From contig NW_008805071.1 in NCBI RefSeq assembly GCF_000004825.1, positions 2,108,001 through 2,172,000 on the forward strand: DNA of 64,000 bases, read 5' to 3'. Under the pieces are notes generated by a model that worked only from the letters and a program-made list of their open reading frames with translations, did no database searches and was not told the DNA's origin. Position 1 is the first letter of the stretch. Every line of letters starts with the position of its first letter. The stretch is from Heterostelium album PN500 (taxonomy: Eukaryota; Evosea; Eumycetozoa; Acytosteliales; Acytosteliaceae). This document shows positions 22,883 through 34,825 of the stretch, piece by piece. The translations under genes and the position numbers were made by a program.

Positions 22883-23793
22883 ATGTCGAGTGAAGGTGAA
22901 GATGATGTTGGAGTTTTTGATTTATTTCCACCAAGTGAAGATATAGAGATTTATAAATATAATTTTGGTGATTTAGAATTGAGTATTCGAGGTCAAGAGT
23001 AGGTAAGATTTGTCTAAGAACATATGTTGTTTAGTACTAAAGAATTAGATACTAACCTAAGGTGTATTGATCAATCACACATACACACACTCTAAAGACT
23101 ACAGAATCAGAATATACAACCATCAACAGGTCTTTTGCCTTGGCCAGCAGCATCCATTATGTCATCTTTCATCGCGAAGCATAATGAACTCTTTGTCGAT
23201 AAGAACGTGTTGGAGTTGGGTACTGGTGTCGGTATATGTGGTTTGATTGCGTCGCGATACGCTCGATCAGTATTGCTCAGTGATGGTGATACAGCAACTT
23301 TTGACCAACTCAACAAGAATATCGAGCTGAATTCACATTTATACAATGTAAATGGTCCATCGTCGTCATCGTTGTCACAATCAAAGAAACCTAAAGCTAT
23401 CAAACTGCGTTGGGGTAAAGATGAAACACTGGAGCAATTGAAATCGGATTTATGTTTTCAACCATACGATATCATCATTGGATCTGATCTTATCTATCAA
23501 GATTCAAGCATTGAACCACTTTTCTATACGGTCAACCAACTTCTTGCAGAAACGTCGGATGCTACCTTTTATTTATCGTTTTTAGATAGAAAGAATCATT
23601 TACCAACAGTCGAAAGAGTATCTAAACAATTTGGATTCAATGTAAGTTGCAATTAACATTTATTAAAGTTATTACTAAACTATTATTAACATATTATATT
23701 ATTTATCCATCCCAGCTTATATCAATACCGGTAGATAGTTTTTATAAAGAAAATACATCAATTTCAGGAAAGATGTTTATATTTAAAAAATAA
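22883..23793 (+). CDS. METTL21-like (family 16) protein-lysine methyltransferase
   Basis: Three exons: 22883-22998, 23098-23641 and 23716-23793, for 245 residues. The first intron uses a GTAGGT donor and the AG at 23096-23097, chosen because it joins YNFGDLELSIRGQE to LQNQNIQPSTGLLPWPAA without a stop; other AGs nearby break the frame. The SAM-binding motif I is VLELGTGVGICGLIA, and the post-motif segment IIGSDLIYQDSSIEPL corresponds to the family's D-x-x-Y signature region. The pattern of an N-terminal beta strand (FGDLELSI), then TG..PWPAA, is typical of METTL21/FAM86-type enzymes, which methylate lysines on chaperones and elongation factors. The substrate here is not known. It lies tail to tail with the giant gene, 123 bp apart. 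Confidence 0.85.
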
Positions 23794-23916
23794 AGTTAAG
23801 TTATTTGTTCAAACAAATACTCTCAAATAATAATAAAGTTATTCTTTTAAAAATCGTATTTTAATTTTAATTTCAGGTATTTATTTTATATATATATTTT
23901 TTAAATTATGTTATTT

Positions 23917-26900
23917 CTACATGTCGAAGAGAAGTTTACTTTTTTGTGATTGAAGATCTATACTGTTGTTTTGATTATTGTTGCTTTGATCATCATCACT
24001 GTCGTCCATAACTGATGTCGATTGAGGGGCAAAGCTAAAAACATGTTGTTTACCACCTCCACTATTAATTGAGTGATTATTATTATTACTATTACTTTCT
24101 TCGTCAGAGTCGTAAAGTCCTGGGAATCTTGATCCCTGACCGTCGTCTTCAATTTCAAACTTGGGGAGCATCTTGTATCTGGCGACTCCCGATCTATAAC
24201 GATGACGGATGTACCATGCAGCCAAACCAATGACAAGAGCGGCGGCAACTAAACCGGCGATAACCTCGAGTGCAACGATTGCTGATGATCCATTCTTCTT
24301 ACAGTCACCTCCGCTGTAGCCTGGCGCACAGTTCTGGCAGTTCTCACCTTCGTAGTTCGATGGACAGACACAGATACCTTGGGTATGATCGCACGATCCC
24401 TTACCACAACCACCTTCGCAGTTAAAGTTTGGTGTGCAGTATGGGAAGTTCTTGTAACCGACGTTACAGGTCTGACAACGGTTACCAGAGTATGCCTTGT
24501 TGCAGTGACAGATGGCATTACCAGTGTCGTCAGCAGAGCATGCTCCGATTGGAGTACAGTTGGTACCGGCAGTTCCTGGCAAGCAACCGCAAATGTCGTA
24601 CGATGTGCATGGATTCTTGATACAGATGACTTGTCCAGCCTTATTCTTCTCCATGTAACCTTGGTCACAAATGTTACAGGTAGTTCCGACGTAACCGAGC
24701 TTGCATTGACAGGATGGATCGACGAATGCACCGTTTCCAGAGCAGGTTGTGTCGATGGTTGAATATTGGTGGAGTGGTGGGAGGACGGTGTTGGCACCAG
24801 AGTCATCAAAGAGATAACCTGGCATCAGTCCGAGGAGGTAGTTCTTTGAGGAACCAAAAGCAGAACTAAAGGTGAGAGTCCATGTGAGGGCGTCGTCCGT
24901 TGTGCAGACAACATTGGTTGGGTAGAAAGTTGGTGTAATTTGGTTGTCACTCAAATAGAATGCCTTCTTGAGCAAGGAGGTACCGTTGTTGCAACCAATC
25001 AATGCCTTGTTCGAGTTGTACAATGGTTCAGAGAATGTGATCGACAATGGCAATGCTTTGTTTGGTGACAAATTGACGGCACTTGCTGGCACGACCGATC
25101 CAATGTAGACGGTCTTGACGTCGAGGATAGTCAACGAGTAGAGGAATGGGAAACAGAGATCACCATAGATGGAAGCATTGACAATTTGTTGTGCCAATGG
25201 TGGATGGTTGATAACCAACACGTAGTCTCCTGGTCTCAAACGTGGATTGATAAGAGTCTGGGTGAGTGTGGTGAGACCGGTGGTGTATTGCGATGACCAA
25301 TCACCAACTCCGATTTGACTGAGCGATGTGACATTGTTCTTATCGGTAACCTTTTGGTAGATAAAGAGGAGGAAGTTGCTGGCATCAGAGTAGTAACTGA
25401 ACATGGCTTCGACGTGCGAGTAACGAGTGATTGAGAAACTGACATTGTAACGGAATCCAGAGGCATATGTATTTCTTGCGAGATAGTCACCAGAGAAGAA
25501 GGAATTGACATACTCGGTGGCCGATCCGTATTTGTCTGGCACGATGACAGACGATGGCATTGGGTTGGCAGTTTGTGGACAAGCGAGATCACCATAGATA
25601 CGAGCCATTGGTTTAATAACGACTTGCATCTCGTACGATGGACACATGTCACGGACACGACCATTGTATTGCATGTTCAAAGTGTATGGTATTCCTCCAT
25701 CGGTACGATCGATTGGACCGGCCATGAACAAAGCGGAACGTTGATTGTTGTTACGACTACCAGTGTTGTAGACAATCGATTGCATGTTTTGGTTGTTGTC
25801 ATAGACATCGTAGTCAATGGTGACAACGGTATTCTCCTTGGTGTAGACGTTGATGAGTGATTGCTCCTTGAGTAACATGGCAATGTTGAGGGTGGAACGA
25901 GTCTGTGGAATGAGGAAAGTGTTACCAAACATGTTGAGAGTTCCAGAACCATCGATTGGACCACCGAATGGCTTGCTACCACCGTCTAAGCTACTCAAAT
26001 CCCATGGAGTCAAGTCAAAGAGTGAACAATCGGTGTGGGTGCTGCTGGAGGCATCGTTGATAATCAAAGTGAGATGGTATGGAGTGCAATGAGCCTTGAA
26101 AGCACCGGATGGGAACGAAGAAACAGTCGAGATGAGCAAGGTGTAGTCACCTGGTTGAATCATTGCATTGATCTCAACGACGTTACGGTTGCTCTTACCA
26201 TAAATGACTTGGCTTGGATTGTCGTTTCTCTGGAATTCCATATTGAGATCGGCCAACAAGAATTGGAATCCGATTTGAGCGTAGAATAAGCTTGGTACTT
26301 GAATGGAGAATGGAATGCTAATGATGTTTCCGTCCTTGGCCATGTCTTCAGCAGAGATAGTTTGAATGTCGTTGAACATGTAAGAGTTGGTGTTGGATAG
26401 GACTGGTGCTGGTGAGAGTGTGTTACAATCGACAGAGTAGGGGATGGAATCAATCTCTTTGGCGACTTGATCGAATGGTTGAATGACGAGTTCAAGATCG
26501 ACGGCAGTGGCATTGTTGAATTTTGTAAGGGCTGGTTGTCCAATGGCAAGAATGTACTGAGTTCCAGCTCCGGATGGAGTGAGAACGGCTGTCATAGCAC
26601 CGTAACTTGATTGTTGAGTGGTAAGGGTGATGGCTGGTACCATAACAGTGTTATAGGTATCGGATTCATCCACTGGAAGAATAGATGCTTGTACTCTTAC
26701 CAATGACTTGGTAGTAAGAGTAAAGGTAAGTTGATTATGACTTGGAACACCGTCGTACATTTGATATTCTCCTTGGAGATGAATACGGTTGTTGTATTTG
26801 AGAAGTGCATAGGTATCGAGAGTTGGTGGTAAGATATGGAGGAATCCATCGGCTTGATCGATAGAACCGGCTTGTTCAATCAAGATCTCAAAGTTAAAGA

Positions 26901-29900
26901 AGGAACAACCCATGATTGATTTCAACGATTGGTAGGATTCATAGATGTAGAGAGTGTATTGTCCTGGAGCTAAACCGACGATATCCAACATGTTACGATT
27001 GGGTCTGACGACACCATAGGTAGTCTTTTGTCCGGCAACCTTTGGAACCAATTTCAATGAGAGATCACCAGTCAAGAAATCGTATCCGACTTGAGCGTGG
27101 AAGTTAGAGGTCTTGGTGACAGTAAATGTCATGGCGTGAGATGCAAGACCAGAGGTTTCTTGTTGGTAGAACAAGTTGTTGTTGGAATCGATAGAGTTGT
27201 AGTAGAAGGACGCTGGGAGAGTAGATGGAAGATCAGGTGGCCAGAAATCTTGACCAGCTCCTGGACAAACATCATCCAATGGAGTGGCTGGAGCAATTGC
27301 AATTTCCATGTTAAAGTTATTGCAAGTTGGGACATTCTTACCCCAACGCCAGTATTGAATGACAAACAAGTATGGATAGTTCTTTTGGAGGCTGGTAATG
27401 AACGATTCCTCAGAGTTGATACCGTTGCTACCGGAAACAACAACTTGGTTGGTAGATGGATCGACAATCTTGATATCGACATCAACGAGATTTGGTGAGG
27501 TGTAGACTCTCATGATAGAGGGAACTGGTACTTGGAATGGAATCTCTGATTTCGAGAACATGTTACCGGTGTATGGAACGACAAAGTTGCTTGATTCATA
27601 GTGCATTCTACCTTCCACACCGAGGAAACGGATCGAATTCAAAGAGAGTGGGACGTGTTCACCTGGACAGAGTTGAGCCATTGCCAATGGGAGAACATTG
27701 AGCTCATATTCGAATGGAACACAATCGAGACCGGTCACAGTACGTGGAGTTGAGATACGCTCGATCTTGATGATGTAGGTACCTGGGTCGAGGTTGACAT
27801 TGATCGAGTTGTAGTTGTAGTCGTGGAAACCGCTGACAAACAACTTGGATACACCCTTGGTGGTTCTGTAGAGATTGACACGGAGGTCACCACGAAGGAA
27901 GTCACTGGCGACAGCTGTGTAGAGATTGAGTATTTGTGTGGTGGTCAAAGAGTACATAGCAATCACTTGTTTGGTTCCGAAAGAGTAGTAGGTACCCTTG
28001 GTCGTTGTAGCATTCTCAAAGATGTATGGAATACGAATGTTGATTTGTGGGAGAACGTCTTGGTTGTTCGATGGACAGTTTGGTGGGTATGTTGGAATCA
28101 AGTTGGTAGCTGGCTCGATGGCAATCTCAAGATTCATGAGTGGACAGAATTTGGTGGAAGTGGCAACGTAGTCAGTGTCAATCTCCAACTGGTAGTTACC
28201 GGCAACAACCTTTTCAAAGATGGTGCTGGCACTTTGGATATTGATCTTTTGGTCGAGGTTGTAGAGAGTGATATTGATGGTTGCCTTGTCTTGCTCAGCA
28301 ACGATACGGATTACACTGTCGTATCTGAGGGTGAAGTTCATGGTGTTGTGTTGAGTGTTCATGAGATAGGTGTCTTGGATGTGGAGGTAGTCATTGTTGA
28401 TAAATTCTGATGAGTCGAGACTGGCTGGGAGAATATCACCGTCGCAGTTGAAGAACGACTCGTCGTCGTAGACAAAGTTGATATCAATGAACAAGTCAAA
28501 GAGTGCACACTGCATGTTGTACATTTGATCTGGAGCATAGACAAACAATGTGTAGTTTCCTGGTTGAAGAGTGGCGTGAAGAAGATTACGATTGACTTCA
28601 TTGTCACCGAATACACAACCTGTGATACCGGTTTGGTCACCTCCCTTGCATTTTGGATCACCGAATCCTGTTTGCAAAACGAGTGAGAGATCACCTTGGA
28701 GGAATTGGTATCCCATGATAGCATCAAAGATGGCAACTTGACCGGGCTTTGCGGACTTGACTGTGAATGTAGTGTTCCAGAGGTAGACTGCATCCTTGCT
28801 AGTGGTGTATGGGATAGAGTAGAGAGTTCCTGGGTCAGAGTAGGTGTAGTCATCGGTGACAACCGATGGGATGGTGTTGGCGGGTGGCAAGCTTGCTTTT
28901 CCACATGGCCAGTTGGTCATATCGTTGGCGAGGTTGGCAGTGGTATCAATCGAAAGTTCAAGGTTGAAAGTTTCACAGTCCAACTTGATGTTCTTGTCCC
29001 ACAAGTAATACTTGAATTGGAGAACGTATGGACCGGCTTCCAATGTCTTGAAGATTACTTCTTCGTGTCCAAAGGTGATGGAACGATCGATCAATTCCAA
29101 TGGCTTACCGTCATCACCGACACTGTAGAGCCACAAGTCGATATCGGCACGATGTGGTTCAGTGTAGACACGCAATACCGATTGTTCTTTCAATAAGAAG
29201 AGAGTGCTGTGTGATCCAGTGTTGATGTCCAAGTAGTAGTTGTCTTGAATGTGTACACGGTTGTTAAAGGCGAGATACTCGGTGGAGTTGAGGTCGACTG
29301 GGAGGAGTGGTGCGATACAAAGAGTACCACGATCGTCGTCACTCATTGTACAGTTTGGATAACCGGTGTATCCATAGTCACAGGAGCTACACATTGAACC
29401 GATGTCGGTGGTAGTGTAACCGGTGGTACATTGACACTCTGGATAACCTTCGTCGGCATTACATCTTCCGTGTCCGTTACAGTCAGCGTTGTTTGGAGCG
29501 CATGGAACGTTGACGGCACAGCTATTTCCAACACCGTGGTAACCGGCCTTACACTTGGAACAGTCTTTTCCGGTCCATGGATCGTTACACTGACAGACAA
29601 AGTCACCCTTTGGAGTGGCCAAGCAGTCACCGTGGTTCGAACATTGACAGACAAACATATTGTAGAGATGTACAGCGGTGGTGTTCTCGTCTGAGAACTT
29701 CTCATTGTCGGTAGTTACAAAGTCAGAGGCGTCAACTGACAACTTCCAGGCGGACGATGCATTGACTGGGAAGAAACTGACAACAAGAGTGGTCTTGTCG
29801 TTACGCTTCAAGGCGGCACTGCTTGGTGTGATAGTGAGACCGGTGGTAGTGGTCGATGTCAACAGCACAGTACGCTTGCTGGTGATGTAATCCAACAAAG

Positions 29901-32900
29901 ATTGAGTACCATTGTAAAAGACTTGCTCAGAGAAACGAACGTTTACAGTGATTGGAAGATTTGGATTCAAGTTCCAACCGCCTGGTGGCAAGACACCCAA
30001 GACTCTTGGTGGCATTCCGGTAGCGAACGATTGTCCGACAAGGTGGAAACTGAAGAAATGACAGGCATTGGTGATGTTGAATGAATTGATCTTCATATTC
30101 TCTGTGATATCGAGGAAGTAGTTACCGGTTGTCAAATTGTATTGAATGATGTTGAGGAAGTTGTAGGCAGTGTCGGTGGTACGTGGCAATGTGTTGGTAC
30201 CGGTTGAGAGCTGAGTGGTCGAACCATCTTGGTTTCTCGAGTACAAGATCATATCCATGTCGTTGTCGAGGAAGTCGAATCCGACTTCGGCGTAGATCAT
30301 GGTGGTCGATGGAACTTCGAGAGACATACGATAACGGAAGATGTCGTTCTTGACGTTACCGTTGATACGAGCGGAACTAAAGAGATAACCGTCGGAACCA
30401 ATGTTAACATCCTTTCCATATTGGAACTCGATGGTGTCTGGTGGAACTTGGTCGACTTCGTTTGGCATTGGCGATGGACACAACATGTCGTCTTGCAAGT
30501 GCTTGACGGTTTCGATTGCCCATTCAAAGTGGAGAGTGTTACAGGTCTGCTTGTTGTTGATTCTCATAAAGTTGACGTCGAGGGTGTATGGTGTGGCTTG
30601 TGGTTCGATACGCCAGAGGGTCGATTCGACGTTGGAGCTAGAGTAGGACGAGTAGATGAGTGATGCTGGATCACTGGCGTTCTTGTAGACAAAGAAGTCG
30701 ATATCGTTGTTTGGCGATGTCTCGGCGTAGAGACGCATGTATACCGGTTCAGTTGGAACCATGAAAGCAATACGGTTGTGTTTGTACATTGGATCCTTGG
30801 AGAGGAAGAAACGTGAACCTCTAAAGACAATCTCACCGGCTGCGTTTTGTGGACCACCGTATGGAAGACTTCCACCCTTGGTGCTGAAGAGATCCACTGG
30901 GAGGAGGTTGGTGGTATCACATGGAGTGACATCTGGAGTGGTGGTGTTCAAGTAGTAGCTGAGTTGGTAGCTGGAACAAACGAGACCGAGGATTGGATTC
31001 TTTGCTCCGGACTTGTCGTACACTGTCAATTGGTAGGTACCGGCTGCGAGAAGCTCACTAAACAATGCTTGTCCACCTTGGTAGAGTGGATAGAGAGTCT
31101 TTACGACTGGCTTACCATTGATGGTGGTTGTCGAGTTGAGTTTCATCATCATCGATGTCACCAAATCGTTGTATTGCAACGAAACATTGAGATAGGCAGC
31201 ACCAGTAATGCTAAAGGTCATTGGCATTGGTTGGAGTGGGAATTGGGTAGCACGATAGAACACTTGTGAGTAGTTTTGGTTTCCAACGATTTGTGTTGGA
31301 AGTGTAGCAGTGTTGGGGCAAGCGGTAGTGATCGATGGAATAGCGAGGAGATTGTCGACCTTCTCAATGGAGATGAAAGCAGTGATGTAGGTGCAGTCCT
31401 CAACTTGTGGAAGTGGTCCATTTTGTCCGTAGTATGTAAACTTGATGATGTAGTTGCCGGCTGCCAATTGGTCGTAGATGAGCTCCTCACCGCTACCACG
31501 AGCGTAGTCGATTGGAGTCTTACCACCTTCGACTGTGAGAGTAAAGTCGACGTCTACAGTTGGGTGGAATGGTACGTAGATACGGAGAAGCGATGGCTTG
31601 GCGAGGGTGAACTTGACAATGTCGTTACCGGCCAACACGTCAACGAGAACCTTTTGTTGGAATGACAATCCACCGTCGGTAAGAGCCGACATGTATCCGA
31701 TCGAGTTGAAGGTTTGTGGGAAGAGCAAACTGTCACAAACGATTGTGTCTTGGTTGACTTGAGTGTCGTCGACCATCTGAATCGCAACGTCCAATGTAAA
31801 GTCGACACAGTTGTTCAAGACAACAGCAGAGTTGGCGTTGGTTGCCATTGGCTCGTAGACAGTGAGAATGTAGTCACCCGGTGTCAAAGCTCTCGGGAGG
31901 ATATCGGCACGGTTGTAACCGAGCGACGAGTAAGTGATGACGGTTTGGTCGGATTTCTTCAAGGCGATGGCCATGTCGTTCCAGACAAAGTCGTAGTTCA
32001 AGATGGCACGGAACAAGGCAGTGTTTCCATTCTTGGTGGTTGGCACGCTGAATGCAATGTCCTGTGAGAATGTCTGGTTGACTTGGGTGAATCTGAAGGT
32101 ACCGTTGACACGGACTGGCTCCAATGATGCGTCGGGGATAAAGTTGGCTGGTGGCAAGATGCTGGTGCACTTGTCCTTTGGATTCTCAGTGGTTGGGGTG
32201 ATGGAGAGTGCAGCTTGGTAGGTGTAGCAAGCTTGGTTGTCAGTGACGAATGGCCAGTGGTAGAAAGAGGTTTGCAAACGATATTGTTTGTCTGGCTGTA
32301 CGACGTACTCGAGTGATTCCTCACCGTTGAAGTTGTTACTCCAGGCGACCTTTGTCTTTCCTTCGTAGAGGGTGATGTCAATATCGATGGAGGCATCCTC
32401 AACGAATGCACGGAAGATCGATGGGATGGTGACGGTGAATGCTGTGTTTTGTGAGGCGGTAATCAAGGTGATGGGTGGCACCAAGAACTCATCGGTCAAA
32501 TGGATCGATGTTGAGGTGAGCAGATAACCTGGGGTGTTCAAATTAGTGGGGAATGGGAGATTGCCAAAGCATGGGTCGCTCTTGTAGGTGAGTGAGACCT
32601 TCAAGGAGTAGAGGATGCATGGTGGCAGGAAAGTTGGATTCTTTGAGGTGAGTCCGGTCATGATGGCGAGCGTGTAGGTACCGTTCTCGAGTTGCACAAA
32701 CAGGTGGTGAGAGTTACGCGAGTGGTCACCCAAGATCAAGGTTGGCTCGACGTTGTCGTCATCTGGATCGGGTACGGAAACAATGGCGATACGCATATCA
32801 CCGAGGATAAAGTTGGAATCCATCTCGACATACAAATAGCTGGTTTTTGAGACGGTGAATGTCTGGTTGGTAACGGTGGCCTGTGAGGATTGACCGTTGA

Positions 32901-34825
32901 ACATGAATTGGTAGGTTACTGGTGACGCTGTATTGAGGTTGTACACCTTGTTGGCATCGATGGCATCTTGAATTCCAGAGAGATCCGGTGAGATATTAGT
33001 GGTGATACCGTCGCAGTAGTTAAGCTCAGTGTAGTCTGTGACTGGAGCAATGGCAAACTCCAAACTAAAAGTATCACAAAAGACATCGATATTCTTTCCA
33101 AAGAATAATACCTTGAAATTGTAAGTACCTGCTTCCAATAAACCTGTAATCTCTTCTTCTCCACCCCATTTAAATGATGACATGACAACTATTGATTTTA
33201 TAAATGAAAAATGTAAATTAATATGACATTTTTCTTCATAAAAAAAAACACTTACTTCCTGTGGAATTTGAGATTTGAACATCAATATCTACTCTATGTG
33301 ATGGGATATATACTCTAGCATAACTTTGTTGTTTAATTGTAAACTAATATATATATACAAAAAGAAAGTTAGTTATGTTATGTTATGTTTGATATTGGAT
33401 GTTTGTTTGTTTGTTTGATAGTTACGCTAACATTGTCGGAACCAGTTACCAAGTCTAAGAAGACATCTTCATCATAATAGAGATATCCTAGATCGTCGAT
33501 ATAACCTGGTGCGTTGAATGAATCTGGAAGGGTTTGAGCGTTACAGTTCAAGATGGTTTCGGTTTCGTGTGCCGATTCAATGTCGATTTGCAATGAGAAT
33601 GGTGTGCATGGTGGCATGATCGATGCATCCTTCTCTTGAGTTTGATCGTACAAGTAGAGAATGTAGTCACCCGGTGTGACAACAGTCTTCAAAGTCGAGT
33701 GATCCTTTGTTGTGTGAACACCAATAGTACAGTTTCCTGCTTTAATACATGCGAATGATGTCGGTGCTGGTGTCTCTGCATCTTGAATCAATAAACTAAA
33801 TAAGTGAGTGAGTTTAAAAAGTTAGTTAACTTGCTTGTTTCTTCATCATCATCATCATCATTGTTATTCTCTTCATTTCTCAGTTCAGTCTTACCCTAAT
33901 GAACCACCAGTTAAAAAGTGGAATCCCATTGTTATTTCGATACCCCATTTGTCGGTGGAGATGACACCCTTTGGCAAGGTGAATGGGTATTGTTGGAAGA
34001 AGGTAATATTGTTTCTTCCTGGTGCGATGGTGTCGATGACATTAAACAATGTACCAGCTTCGTCAACATCGGAATCATATCTGAATGTTCCCTTATCGAA
34101 ATTGAATTGAGGATTTGGGAATGTTGATTTTGCTGGACAATTTAAATTTCCTGTTCTACTTTTAATAGTATCCTAAAAATAACGAAAACAACAACAATAA
34201 CAGTTAATAACTTTGACAATCAACCATTTGTAAATCAATCAGAATACATACGGTTGGTGTAATTGCAGCTTCAATTGTTAAAGTTGGACAATCTAAATTC
34301 TTTGCTTTGATAACAGAGAAGAAGAGTAATCTGACTTTATAATCACCTGCTGGTAGATCTGCGTAGATAACTTCATCTGCACCTGGTGTTGCATCTGCTG
34401 AATGCTAGTAGTAATATGAATAATAATAATGATAATATCATTGTTAGATTTATTTGTTATTTATAAATAGATTTGTATGTATGTATGTATGTTGGTGTTA
34501 TACTTACGGTAATTGGTGCTTTATTGGCACCACTGTTTGGGTATAACCAAATGTCGACGTCGACAACGTGTGGAGCGACGTAGAATCTAAAGGCAGATGG
34601 AGTATCGAGTGTGAAGTACATGTCTTTGGTGAATGATTTGAAATCATAGTAAAATGTATTTAAGAAATGCATCTCCTGGTTGAAATCCAGGTAGGTGATC
34701 GAATTAAAGTTGAGAGGCAGCGGTTGGTATGGACATGACTCGTCGGATGTCAATGTTTGTGATCTATTGGCAGATACTAATACCGCTAGAATCAAAAACA
34801 AGGTAACGAACATTCCTCTCACCAT
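23917..34825 (-). CDS. Giant type I membrane protein with A-B modules, Ig-like and EGF blocks
   Basis: Six exons: 34825-34508, 34404-34252, 34172-33895, 33795-33426, 33343-33256 and 33188-23917. The phases agree and sum to 3,492 residues. The start at 34825 (MVRGMFVTLFLILAVLVSA) gives a good signal peptide; the earlier Met at 34861 does not. The extracellular part is made of ~135-residue beta-rich modules in two alternating types. A has YLxFNxRxH, RVYxxPHxxDIDxxLY, EE..L.AG.Y.L.F.Y and C..F.LEIAI. B has CP..LPP, GYDFLxGDLSLxL, NRN.L...L.PGxYTLxIY and C.FF.F.I. There are about ten A-B pairs. After pair 5 (residues ~1455-1685) and pair 10 (~3100-3365) come an Ig-like, SbsA/Big_5-type domain (ITVNVRFSEQV, LSITFSEPLY) and Cys-rich EGF repeats. 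A membrane helix (about 3369-3393, VIAGLVAAALVIGLAAWYI) and a ~95-residue acidic, Asn/Ser-rich tail follow. It is probably a cell-surface adhesion or recognition protein; no ligand is known. Confidence 0.9.

Noticed and set aside
24249-32411. Many long frames opposite or beside the giant gene
   Set aside because: Shadows of a G+C-richer coding exon; they lack starts, family patterns and splice links.
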